From an uncultured Victivallales bacterium (GTDB lineage: Bacteria > Verrucomicrobiota > Lentisphaeria > Oligosphaerales > JAFGRS01): DNA of 64,000 bases. Every line of letters begins with the position of its first letter. The first letter of the stretch is position 1. Positions 18,576-26,464 of this stretch are shown here, one piece after another. The notes under the pieces were generated by a model. It made no database searches. It was not told where the DNA came from and saw nothing but the letters and a program-made list of their open reading frames with translations. A program made the translations under genes and the position numbers. The stretch covers positions 37,002 through 101,001 of the forward strand of contig CAILUI010000240.1 of the NCBI GenBank assembly GCA_903837355.1, given 5' to 3'.

Positions 18576-19508
18576 TCACTGCTGCAGCGACTCCAGTGCC
18601 AATCGGACCGCTTCGCCGGTGATGGGTCCCATGCCCGTGCCAGAGCGGCTGGCCAGCGCACTACGGATCGCCTCGAGGACCATGTCCCGGCAGCCTACAC
18701 CGAAGCGGAGGATAGTCCCCTTCGGCTTCGCCAGGCCCACATCCATCCGGTCACCGGTCTCGCGGCAGTTCAGCAACAGCAGCGGAGTCTTGTCCGGCGT
18801 CGCGGGTTCGGCGGGGATGCACGGGGCATCGGCCTGGCAAGCCTCCAGATAAGCTCGGAATGCCTCCCAGTCCTCGGCGCGACACACATTGAGGTCGACC
18901 ACCTGCACCGCCGATGCCAATGCGACCAAGTCGATGGCGGTGTGGCTTTGGTGTAGTTGGAGCCCGTGCTCCTCGGCTAGGTCTCCGAGGCCGGCAGCCA
19001 GCTCGATGTCCTCTGCCAGACACAGGAGCAGCGGCCGGTCCACCGGGAAGCGCACTTGCCCGCGAGTGGCGCAACGCCCGAGAGCGGCCCGCGCGAATCG
19101 GCGCACCATTGCCGAGCGTCCGGGCATTCCCGGCGCAGACTCAAGACGCAGCAAGTCCGTCAACGGGTTGACGCTGGTCTCGTCGCCGGCATAGAACAGG
19201 GCTTGCGCCAGCTACGCCCGCACGGCGGCGCAGCAGTCCATTGAGCACGCGTGGATCACCTCGAGCACGGACGGCGGGAACGGTTCCGGGCACTCCAGCG
19301 CGGCGTCTCGAACGCCGTCCGCCGCCTCGATCCGAGGGAACCGCTGCGCGCCCGCCATCGGGTGTTCAGGGTGTGTCGCCTCGAACGCCGGCATGATGAA
19401 CCCCTTCCCCGGGTCGGCCAGTTCGCCATCGGCCACCCGGCGCAAGTACTCAGGCCACGGCATCGTCCCTGCCCTCAGGCCTTGTAGCAATCCAGCAGTC
19501 CCATCCAT
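18576..19508 (-). pseudogene. Hypothetical gene interrupted by an in-frame TAG
   Basis: ATG 19508 has GGGAGG upstream at good spacing. It encodes 98 residues ending CCAAVRA, then TAG at 19214-19212. The same frame continues without another stop for 211 codons (LAQALFYAGDETSVNPLTDLL onward) to TGA at 18578-18576. The first downstream start is a TTG without a ribosome site, so the two halves look like one ~310-aa gene in which a single base change (CAG to TAG would fit) created an amber stop. Family unknown: alpha-helical, with a conserved-looking LLLLNCRETGDRMDVG segment. Possibilities are a pseudogene, a sequencing error or genuine readthrough. Seventeen bases separate it from the upstream RHH gene, so it belongs to that operon. 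Confidence 0.6.
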
Positions 19509-19525
19509 CGTTACACCCTCCCTGT

Positions 19526-20005
19526 TCAGTGCGATCGCTTCGCTTGCGGGGGTCTCAATAGCGCGTGGGATCGGACCAGGTTCTCGGCCGGGTCCAGGTC
19601 CACAACGCGACCGACCACCTCTGCCCGCAAGGCTTCCTTGACCATCCGCCCGACCTGTTTGTGCAGGTCGGCGCGCCGGCCGGCGTCCACCTCGCCGTTC
19701 GGGTTCCTGACCAGCCTCTGGTAACCTTCCCGCAGGGCTGGCGTGTCGCGGATGTGGTGGAAGACGAGCCGCGTTACGTCCTGCGGGAATTCGGTTGGGC
19801 TATAGGTGGCCAGCAGCCAGTCACGCACCAATCCCAGCCATTCAATCTCCGGCGCCGCCTGCGTCAGGTGCCCGCGCAGCACCTCCACGACGTAGGCATT
19901 GAGCGACATGCCCGCCTCCCGACTCGCCGTGGCCAGATGCTCCCAGAGGTCGGTTGGGAACCGGATACTGCGCAGTCTCGTGCCTGCCGTGTGTCGCGAC
20001 TCCAT
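19526..20005 (-). CDS. Ribbon-helix-helix (Arc/MetJ-type) protein
   Basis: 159 aa from ATG 20005, preceded by AAAAGGAG at ideal spacing. Residues ~9-45 (RLRSIRFPTDLWEHLATASREA, then GMSLNAYVVEVLRGHL) have the beta-strand, helix, turn, helix pattern of ribbon-helix-helix DNA-binding proteins, with alternating basic residues on the strand that would enter the major groove. The remaining ~110 residues are helical and charged, longer than a plain antitoxin, and may contact a partner or ligand. First gene of the minus-strand set. A perfect palindrome sits within its own promoter, which suggests autoregulation (inference). Confidence 0.72.
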   Translation of the reverse strand: MESRHTAGTRLRSIRFPTDLWEHLATASREAGMSLNAYVVEVLRGHLTQAAPEIEWLGLVRDWLLATYSPTEFPQDVTRLVFHHIRDTPALREGYQRLVRNPNGEVDAGRRADLHKQVGRMVKEALRAEVVGRVVDLDPAENLVRSHALLRPPQAKRSH

Positions 20006-20030
20006 GGGTTACTCCTTTTCTTAGTAACAC

Positions 20031-20058
20031 ACAATATCAGTATGTACTACATAGTCAA
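20031..20058 (-). promoter_or_regulatory. Sigma70-type promoter with overlapping palindrome for the RHH operon
   Basis: Minus-strand -35 TTGACT (20058-20053) and -10 TATTGT (20036-20031) are spaced 16 bp. The spacer and -35 edge contain the perfect palindrome TATGTACTACATA at 20041-20053, suitable as an operator for the RHH protein encoded just downstream. Confidence 0.6.
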
Positions 20059-20364
20059 GAAACGACCGACTTCTGGCGCGGTTCCTGGGTTAGGTTCGGG
20101 GCCGATGCTTCGCTGCGGCAGCGCACCGGTACCAAGCTGAGCGAGCGCCGAACAGCCAGAAGGGGCAGGCTTGGGGCCGCCATGCGGCAGCGAGGGCCTC
20201 GCCCACCTGCTGGCCTGGTAGCTGACGACAGGTATGGTGTTGCCGTCGCGAGGCGAGGTCCGCGGGAGCCCCTCGAGGCGTACCGGCCCGGATGCCTGCA
20301 TAGGCTGGTTTGAGGGGGCTGGACCCGCTGCCATCCACTGATCAGACGACACCGGAGGTGCCGC
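20059..20364. other. Intergenic gap without recognised gene
   Basis: Divergent gap between the RHH operon and the PD-(D/E)XK-like gene. Both strands were read: the open frames have compositions typical of GC-rich shadows and no start with a ribosome site. A GGAGGT at 20354 serves the next gene. No tRNA, terminator or repeat was seen. Confidence 0.4.
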
Positions 20365-21135
20365 TTGTACCGCGGAAGTCGCAGACACGTCCTTGACTGG
20401 ACCGGCAGCCCCTCGTTCCTGTCGGAACTCGCACGGGTCCTTGAACCAGCGCCGGTGGAGTTCCCGGCAGGCACCATCTTCATGCCCTGCGGCGAGAACG
20501 CGCCCGAAGAGGCACGACTGGAGCATTTCGGCCCGAGGTTGCGGCCTGGCCCTGCCGCGTGGCGGGAGATCGCGGACTGGTGGCTGTGCCACAAGAGTGG
20601 GGCCAACACGCCGAACTGGGACATCGCGGTGGGCTGCGAGATCGAGGGCCGTCCCGGTCTGGTGCTCGTCGAAGCGAAGGCCAACTGGCCCGAACTCGGC
20701 GTTGCCGGCAAGGCGATCGCTGCGGACGCTTCTGAGCGCAGTCGCGAGAACCATGAGCGCATCGGAGCGGCGATCGAGGAGGCGCGCCGCGGGTGGTGCG
20801 CACTCGACCCGCGCGTCTCGATCAGCCGTGATTCGCATTACCAGTTGGCCAATCGTCTGGCCTTCACCTGGAAGCTCGCCTCGCTCGGCATCCCCGTCGT
20901 GATGTTGTACCTGGGGTTCACCGGCGACGACGGCATATCCGACGCGGGGGCTCCGTTCGTCGACGATGCCGACTGGCAAGGAGCCTTCAGGGGCTACTCG
21001 GCTGACGTGGTTCCCCGCGATCTGTTCGAACGCCGGCTGGTGATCTGCTCGACCCCATGTTGGCTGCTCTCTCACAGCCGGCCGGTCCTCGGACTGTCTC
21101 CTCGGCGTACCCCTCGGTCAGGGCCAGGGAAGTGA
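20365..21135 (+). CDS. Putative PD-(D/E)XK-fold nuclease-like protein
   Basis: 256 aa. The start is TTG 20365, with GGAGGT five bases upstream and no better ATG in frame. The core reads NWDIAVGCEIEG then GLVLVEAKANWPELG: an Asp, a strand, then E-x-K, the layout of the PD-(D/E)XK nuclease superfamily (D from NWD, E and K from VEAK). Downstream helices (SRENHERIGAAIEEARRGW, SHYQLANRLAFTWKLA) would pack on that core, and a hydrophobic strand follows (GIPVVMLYLGF). The last ~30 residues are basic and poorly ordered. It stands alone between two DNA-binding/toxin-antitoxin units, fitting a stand-alone defence or restriction-like nuclease, though no modification partner is present. The function is inferred from the fold signature only. 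Confidence 0.6.
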   Translation: MYRGSRRHVLDWTGSPSFLSELARVLEPAPVEFPAGTIFMPCGENAPEEARLEHFGPRLRPGPAAWREIADWWLCHKSGANTPNWDIAVGCEIEGRPGLVLVEAKANWPELGVAGKAIAADASERSRENHERIGAAIEEARRGWCALDPRVSISRDSHYQLANRLAFTWKLASLGIPVVMLYLGFTGDDGISDAGAPFVDDADWQGAFRGYSADVVPRDLFERRLVICSTPCWLLSHSRPVLGLSPRRTPRSGPGK

Positions 21136-21211
21136 CGGACTGCCCACTCCCCCCGCGCGGCGACTGCGCGGCTCGCGAAGGGCCACTACGCGCGGTTCCT
21201 CAGTCGCAGGG

Positions 21212-21240
21212 TTGAATGTAATGCGGCCAAGGACTATGCT
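21212..21240 (+). promoter_or_regulatory. Sigma70-type promoter for the VapBC-type pair
   Basis: -35 TTGAAT (21212-21217) and -10 TATGCT (21235-21240) are separated by exactly 17 bp, about 30 bp upstream of the antitoxin start. Confidence 0.65.
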
Positions 21241-21270
21241 TACTTCAGCCAGTTACCACGGAGTGAAGTA
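21241..21270 (+). promoter_or_regulatory. Inverted repeat around the antitoxin ribosome site (candidate operator)
   Basis: TACTTCA at 21241-21247 and TGAAGTA at 21264-21270 form a perfect 7-bp inverted repeat flanking the ribosome site; its last base is the A of the ATG. It sits immediately downstream of the -10 box, as expected for autoregulation by an AbrB/MazE-type antitoxin. Confidence 0.5.
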
Positions 21271-21527
21271 TGAAGACGGCAACGGTCACAGCGAAGGGGC
21301 AGATCACGATTCCTGTTGAAGTCCGCCGGAAGCTGAAGCTTCATCCAGGTAGCCGTGTTGCCTTTGAAGTAAGGACAGATAGCGCCATCCTTACTTCCAG
21401 CAGTCCGGGGATCCTGCGTTACGCCGGCAGTGTTCATGCGGCGGCCAACGTTGAGGTAGCCGGCACATGGAAGGCGGAAGAGCGTGCGGCGCACCAGGCT
21501 GCCTGTCGGAAGGAGCGGGGTGTATGA
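21270..21527 (+). CDS. AbrB/MazE-type antitoxin
   Basis: 85 aa from ATG 21270, with GGAG seven bases upstream. Residues 1-45 (MKTATVTAKGQITIPVEVRR, then LHPGSRVAFEV) are a textbook SpoVT/AbrB swapped-hairpin DNA-binding domain with the VTxKGQITIP signature. The C-terminal tail (KAEERAAHQAACRKERG) is helical and should wrap the toxin. The stop overlaps the next start by three bases (ATGA), so the two are translationally coupled. Family knowledge: it neutralises the PIN-domain RNase and represses the operon together with it. Complete and normal length. Confidence 0.88.
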   Translation: MKTATVTAKGQITIPVEVRRKLKLHPGSRVAFEVRTDSAILTSSSPGILRYAGSVHAAANVEVAGTWKAEERAAHQAACRKERGV

Positions 21528-21940
21528 GCGCCCGCGCGACGCTGATCTTGGATGCAAATGTGGTGATCCGTCTACTGACCGGACAGCCAGAGGAACAACA
21601 CACAGCGGCGGTGCGCCTTTTCGAGCGGGCAGCAACGGGCGAGGTCGCTCTGGAGTTGCAGGTGTTGACTCTGGCGGAGATCGCCTGGGTGCTCGACTCC
21701 GTCTACGGCTGTTCAAGGGCTGTCATCGCAGAGCACCTCTCAGCGCTGCTGGAGACGCCCGGCGTCGTGGTGCCGATGCGGAACGTGGTCGAGAACGCCA
21801 TAGAGAGGTTCTCCCGCACCGGCGTCGATCTCGCCGATGCCTGGCTGGCGGCCTGCGCGGTGGCACAGGGGAAGGCCGTAGCCTCCTTCGATCGGGACTT
21901 CGGCAAGTTCCCCGATGTTCAGTGGCAGGTACCGAGTTAG
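21524..21940 (+). CDS. PIN-domain RNase toxin (VapC-type)
   Basis: 138 aa. ATG 21524 overlaps the antitoxin stop; AGGAG lies eight bases upstream. The PIN-domain acidic residues are all present: D10 in LILDANVVIRLL, E52 in LTLAEIAWVL, D102/D105 in VDLADAWLAACA and D123 in SFDRDFGKF. Such proteins are Mg-dependent endoribonucleases that cut tRNA or rRNA when freed from the antitoxin. The active site looks intact, so the module is probably functional. It sits at the end of the accessory zone; the next gene (SGNH esterase) starts 13 bp after its stop but is functionally unrelated. Confidence 0.88.
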   Translation: MSARATLILDANVVIRLLTGQPEEQHTAAVRLFERAATGEVALELQVLTLAEIAWVLDSVYGCSRAVIAEHLSALLETPGVVVPMRNVVENAIERFSRTGVDLADAWLAACAVAQGKAVASFDRDFGKFPDVQWQVPS

Positions 21941-21953
21941 CGGCAGGATACCC

Positions 21954-23651
21954 ATGCAGGGCCGTCCGGCCTGGAGCAACATCGTGAATCCCTATTTCGG
22001 TCTGACTGCCGCCACTTTGTTCGCCACCCTCACCGCCAGCGCTGCGCCCAACCTGGTGCCGAACGGCTCGTTCGAGGAGGCCGACGCCAAGGGGGCGATC
22101 AGCGGCTGGAGCGGCGACGCGGTGGGCATGACGACGGTGAGCTTTGCGCGCGACGCCGAGGTCAAGCGCAGCGGCGCCGCCTCGGCCCGGATCACCATCG
22201 CCGCCGACGCCAACCCCTCCTGGCCCGCCTACGTCTTCACCCTGGCCGTGCAGCCGGGGCAGTGCTACAACGTCGACGCCTGGATCCGGACCCGCGAGGC
22301 GGCGCGCGTCGCTTACGTGGCCACGGACTTCCTCGATGCCCAGGGCCAGCGGGTGACGTTTGCCTCCAGCGGCACGGTCAGCGGCAGTACGGACGACTGG
22401 AAGCCGGTCTCCGTGGTGGCACAGATACCCGTGGGCGCCGTGTCGATGGCGGTGCGCCTGATCCTCTATGGCAGCGGCACGGCCTGGTTCGACGACGTCA
22501 CCGTGGTCCGCGCTGAGGCTTTCGAAGCCGCCATGGCCAAGCTGCGCCAGCCGCTGCCGGCAGAGTGGGTGACGCGCGGCACCACCAGCGTCGGCGACCT
22601 GAGCCGGCTGCAGCGGCTTTTCCAGGCGGCCGCCAAGGGCGGGCGCTATACCTTCGGCGTCATCGGCGGTTCGATTACCGCGGGGGGCTGCGCCTCCAGC
22701 GTGGACACACGCTACGCGGCCTACGTCTTCACCTGGCTCAAGGAGCACTTCCCCGCCGCCGAATGGACCTTGGTCAACGCCGGCATCGGGGCCACGGGCA
22801 CCAACTATGGCTGCCTGCGGGTGCAGCGCGACCTGCTCGCCAAAGCGCCCGACCTGGTGGTGACGGAGTACGCCGTGAATGATGGCAACGACCAGGAGTC
22901 CGCCGAGACCTACGAGGGACTGCTGCGCCAAGTCCTGGCCAGCGCCAAACAGCCGCCGGTCCTGATGCTGTTCATGATGAACCAGGCTGGCGGCAACGCC
23001 CAGGAGTGGCAGAGCAAGCTCGGCCGGCATTACGGCCTGCCGATGCTCAGCTATCGCGATCTGCTGTGGCCAGAGATCGAGGCCAAGCGCCTGACCTGGG
23101 CCGATATCAGCCCCGACTCCGTGCACCCCCACGACGTCGGTCATGGCTATGCCGGCAAGCTGCTCAATACGCTGCTGGACCAGGCCCTGGCGAGCGTTCC
23201 GACCGCAGCGGTACCGGCCCCGGCCAGCGCCCTGCCGGCGCCGTTGCTGACCGCGGTCTACCAGTCGACCAACCTGTTCGAGGCCGATGACCTGAAGCCG
23301 GTGGCGAACACCGGTTGGACCTTTGACGCGGGCAGCGGCTGGGACAAGGGCTGGAAGGCGACCGTCCCCGGTACGGTGGTGGAGTTCGAGGTCAGCGGCG
23401 AACAGCTCTTCGTCAGTTACTGGCGCATTCACGGGCCGATGGGCCGGGCCCAGATCACGATCGACAACGAGCGTGGGAGCATCCAGGAGGCCTGGTTCGA
23501 CCAGACCTGGGGCGGCTACCGGCACATGATCAGGCTGGCCATGGGCGGCCCCGGCAAGCACCGCGTACGTCTGGAACTGCTCCCCGAGAAGCACGCCGAG
23601 AGCCCCGGCACCGAGTTCCGCCTGCTCTGCCTGGGCACGGCGGGCAAATAG
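21954..23651 (+). CDS. Secreted SGNH/GDSL esterase with carbohydrate-binding modules
   Basis: 565 aa from ATG 21954; an alternative GTG at 21984 has a better ribosome site (GGAG) and would give a signal peptide starting directly at NPYFGLTAATLF. After the signal peptide, residues ~28-185 form a CBM4/9-like jelly roll (NLVPNGSFEEADAKGA, GTAWFDDVTVV). The SGNH core follows: block I GVIGGSITAGG with catalytic Ser240, block III around VTEYAVNDGND, and block V DSVHPHDVGH with D388 and H391. The last ~130 residues are another beta-sandwich (FEVSGEQLFVSYWRIHG). Likely deacetylates or de-esterifies plant or algal polysaccharide outside the cell, assisting the lyases and glycosidases in this locus. 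Confidence 0.85.
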   Translation: MQGRPAWSNIVNPYFGLTAATLFATLTASAAPNLVPNGSFEEADAKGAISGWSGDAVGMTTVSFARDAEVKRSGAASARITIAADANPSWPAYVFTLAVQPGQCYNVDAWIRTREAARVAYVATDFLDAQGQRVTFASSGTVSGSTDDWKPVSVVAQIPVGAVSMAVRLILYGSGTAWFDDVTVVRAEAFEAAMAKLRQPLPAEWVTRGTTSVGDLSRLQRLFQAAAKGGRYTFGVIGGSITAGGCASSVDTRYAAYVFTWLKEHFPAAEWTLVNAGIGATGTNYGCLRVQRDLLAKAPDLVVTEYAVNDGNDQESAETYEGLLRQVLASAKQPPVLMLFMMNQAGGNAQEWQSKLGRHYGLPMLSYRDLLWPEIEAKRLTWADISPDSVHPHDVGHGYAGKLLNTLLDQALASVPTAAVPAPASALPAPLLTAVYQSTNLFEADDLKPVANTGWTFDAGSGWDKGWKATVPGTVVEFEVSGEQLFVSYWRIHGPMGRAQITIDNERGSIQEAWFDQTWGGYRHMIRLAMGGPGKHRVRLELLPEKHAESPGTEFRLLCLGTAGK

Positions 23652-23698
23652 GCCTGGCGCCACGCCGGGGCGCGGCCCGGCCCTGCCGGCCGCCGGCA

Positions 23699-26248
23699 CT
23701 ACTCCTTCGCCTCCCGGCCGGCCAGCGCGATCTCGTAGTATGAGACCGGCCCGCCGGCGTCGGCGACGGCGATTCTCACTGCCGCCGCCTGCATGGTGAA
23801 CTCGACCGCCTGCCGGCGGCCCTCGTCGAATACTGCCGTTACCTCTGTAACATGTTCATTTACAGGAACATCTACACTTCCATCGGCGATGCTGGCAAGC
23901 AACAGGCGGGTGCCGGTACGGACCCATAGTGCCTTCAGTTCCGGCCCTTGCCCGTGCAGCGGCAGGGCCTCGGCGACCACCGTGCCGTCAGGGGCGGTAC
24001 GGCGCGCCACCTGGCGTGCCGGGTCATAGGTGCAGGAGTCCTCGCGCTGCAGCGGCACCTGCCGGGCGAGCGCGCAGAGCGCGGAGAGGCGTGAGGCCCA
24101 GGCCGGCGACAAGGGCACCGGCACGTTGTTCCGGTCGGCGCGGTAGAGGCTGCTCATCAGCGTGAGCGGGCCCCAGATCGGGCGCTCGACGGCCTGTGCG
24201 GGCAGGTAGTGCTCGTAGGCGAGCCAGTCGTCGCACTCGGCACGCTCCCCGAAGGCCAACACCGTGGCTGCCCGGCGCCGGAAGGTCTGTGGGTCTGCGC
24301 CCCAGTCCTCGTTCAGGCGGCAGACGTCCTGGACACGGCCAAAGAGGGGGTTGGTGTTGCTGCCGGTGACCAGGGCTCCGGGTCGGGCCGTCGTGATCGT
24401 CTCATACACGAAGCGCAGCGCCCGCGCTCGGTACTGCTCTCCCGCTCCCCAGGCCGGGTCGCCATGCACCGCCCAGACCGGCGCTGTGGTGTAGGCAAAG
24501 TCCAGCTTGATCCCGTCGGCATTCCACCCATCCTGTGCCACGTACGCCCGCATCTGCCTGGCCACGTACTCTCGCGCGCCGGGAACGGTGAAGTCCAGCA
24601 GCCCGTTCGTGGCATCGAAACGCAGGGGGGCGCCGGTGCTGTCGTGCATCGTCCACTGGGGGTTATCCGCGATCTCCCGCACTCCGAGGGGCGCCCAATG
24701 CGGCTGAGTCCACAGCAGCACATGCCGGCCTTGGTCGTGCAGCCGGGACACCACCTGTGGGGGGAGTTGCCACCAGCCCGCGTCAAGGGTGACGATGGCC
24801 GGATCGATCCGCTGCTTCGCCAGAGCCGCCAGCCACAGCTCCACATTGGCCGCGGTGAGGGTGGCGAGGTCGGACACGCCCTGCAGGCGGCCGCTGTAGA
24901 CCTGGTCACCCCAGGTACAGTACTCCGGACCGCTCCACCAGGTTTCCCAGGCGGTGCGGGGTGGGACGGGCACGGCGGCCAGATAGCCGTCGAGGATGTC
25001 CTGCCGCGACCGCCCTACGAACAGTGCCACTCGGGGCCCGATGGTCCAACTGCCGGCGACGCCCGGAGCCTCCGTCGCCAGCAGGAACGGGCAGGCAAAG
25101 GTGCTGCCACGCCACTCGACGCGCAGCCCGTCCTCGGCGCGGGGCAGGTCCAGCGTGCCGACCCCCCACCAGCCGTGCGGACTGTCGACCGCGACCAGGT
25201 ATGGCGGAATCTGGAAGCGGCCCCCGGTCGTGACGTTCCCCGGCACCAGCTCGCGGGTGCGGTCCTGCGACGTCAGCGAGACCGTGAACTGCCCCGGCAG
25301 GGCGCGCGGCGCGCCGTCCGCGCACCAGTGCTGCAGGTCGCTGCCTTGCCCCGCTGCCAGGATCCAGCCGGCATTGCCCGCGGTCCCCGCCAACGCGGCC
25401 TGCGGGCCCAGGACGCAGGGCCCGCGCCACAGACCTCCCGGTCCGTCGCTGTTGCTCACCCGCACCTCGATGAGGGCGCCATCTTGGCGGTTGAGTACGG
25501 ACGCGGGCACGCGATAGCGCCGGGGCTTCTCCCAGGAACTCGTGGCCCGGTCCAGCGGCGTCCGGCCGACCTCCTGGCCGTTGATCAGGCAGACGTCCTC
25601 GTCGTCCGCGCCGCCCAGGAGGAGTTCGACCTTGCCGCTGAGGGCGTTCACGGAGCGCCGGTAGAGGAAGGCGCCCGGTTCGGTGAACAGGCCCGGCACG
25701 GGCGCCGGCAGCCAGGGCGCGCTGTCGTTTCCTGCGGCACGCTTCTCCCAGAGCCCCTCCAGGTCCACACAGCCTGCCTGCAATCGCCCGCCATAGACCA
25801 GGCGGGCCAGCCGCGGCGCCGGGCCGCGCCAGCGTACGCGGACCTGCCATTCCACTCGGTCCGCAAGGAAGGTCGCGGTCTCCACCTGTTCCGCAATCGG
25901 ACAGGGCGATGAGAAGGCGAAGTGCCAGCGCCACTCGGTTACGCCGGCGACGACCACGCAGGCCGGGGTGCCGGGGGTACGGTCTGGCGCTGGACACGCC
26001 GGTGTCGCCGGGTCCGCGTCAGCGCCCGCAGCGCCCACTGGCCACCAGGCAAGACGCTCCCCGCCAGGGGTCAGCAGGTCGACGCCGCCCTGTTGCCAGC
26101 GTGCACGGTAGGCCCCGGTGCTCACCTCCTGCCCGCTGGCGCTGCCGGCGGCGACGCCGAGGACAAGCCACAGCACGCCACGGCCGAGGCCAAGAGCCCT
26201 CACCCAATGCTTGCCGCACTGCCGCTCTGCCGCGCACCGTGTCGCCAT
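23699..26248 (-). CDS. Secreted clan GH-D/GH31-like alpha-glycosidase
   Basis: 849 aa. ATG 26248 is chosen because GGGAGGT precedes it and a signal peptide follows (GLGRGVLWLVLGVAAGSASG); the longer open frame to 27400 is antisense to another gene. N-terminal beta-sandwich to ~residue 430, with a hydrolase-like ornament (LNRQDGALIEVRVSNSDG). The TIM barrel starts near WETWWSGPEYCTWGDQ and continues PAIVTLDAGWW, HVLLWTQPHWAP and DGIKLDFAY, where D583 fits the nucleophile of GH31/GH36-type retaining enzymes. LNEDWG near 647 offers the acid/base. Probable alpha-galactosidase/glucosidase-like activity. An AT-rich codon patch lies near its C-terminus (23838-23880). Tail-to-tail with the SGNH esterase, divergent from the next gene. 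Confidence 0.78.
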   Translation of the reverse strand: MATRCAAERQCGKHWVRALGLGRGVLWLVLGVAAGSASGQEVSTGAYRARWQQGGVDLLTPGGERLAWWPVGAAGADADPATPACPAPDRTPGTPACVVVAGVTEWRWHFAFSSPCPIAEQVETATFLADRVEWQVRVRWRGPAPRLARLVYGGRLQAGCVDLEGLWEKRAAGNDSAPWLPAPVPGLFTEPGAFLYRRSVNALSGKVELLLGGADDEDVCLINGQEVGRTPLDRATSSWEKPRRYRVPASVLNRQDGALIEVRVSNSDGPGGLWRGPCVLGPQAALAGTAGNAGWILAAGQGSDLQHWCADGAPRALPGQFTVSLTSQDRTRELVPGNVTTGGRFQIPPYLVAVDSPHGWWGVGTLDLPRAEDGLRVEWRGSTFACPFLLATEAPGVAGSWTIGPRVALFVGRSRQDILDGYLAAVPVPPRTAWETWWSGPEYCTWGDQVYSGRLQGVSDLATLTAANVELWLAALAKQRIDPAIVTLDAGWWQLPPQVVSRLHDQGRHVLLWTQPHWAPLGVREIADNPQWTMHDSTGAPLRFDATNGLLDFTVPGAREYVARQMRAYVAQDGWNADGIKLDFAYTTAPVWAVHGDPAWGAGEQYRARALRFVYETITTARPGALVTGSNTNPLFGRVQDVCRLNEDWGADPQTFRRRAATVLAFGERAECDDWLAYEHYLPAQAVERPIWGPLTLMSSLYRADRNNVPVPLSPAWASRLSALCALARQVPLQREDSCTYDPARQVARRTAPDGTVVAEALPLHGQGPELKALWVRTGTRLLLASIADGSVDVPVNEHVTEVTAVFDEGRRQAVEFTMQAAAVRIAVADAGGPVSYYEIALAGREAKE

Positions 26249-26464
26249 GGCCGGTACACCTCCCATGACGAGTACCATACACCGTGACCAGGCGAGTTCG
26301 GCAGCCTCCGTTGTGGGGGCACCGCGCCGGGCGGGCGGCGCCCGTCCAGGATGTCGTCCACGGACTACAGTACGGGGGCCGACCTGGGGGCCGTGGGTAC
26401 GCTGTCCGGGACGGTCAGGTGTGCGGGGAGCCCGGTGTGCCGGGCCAGTGCAAAGGGGCGAGCG

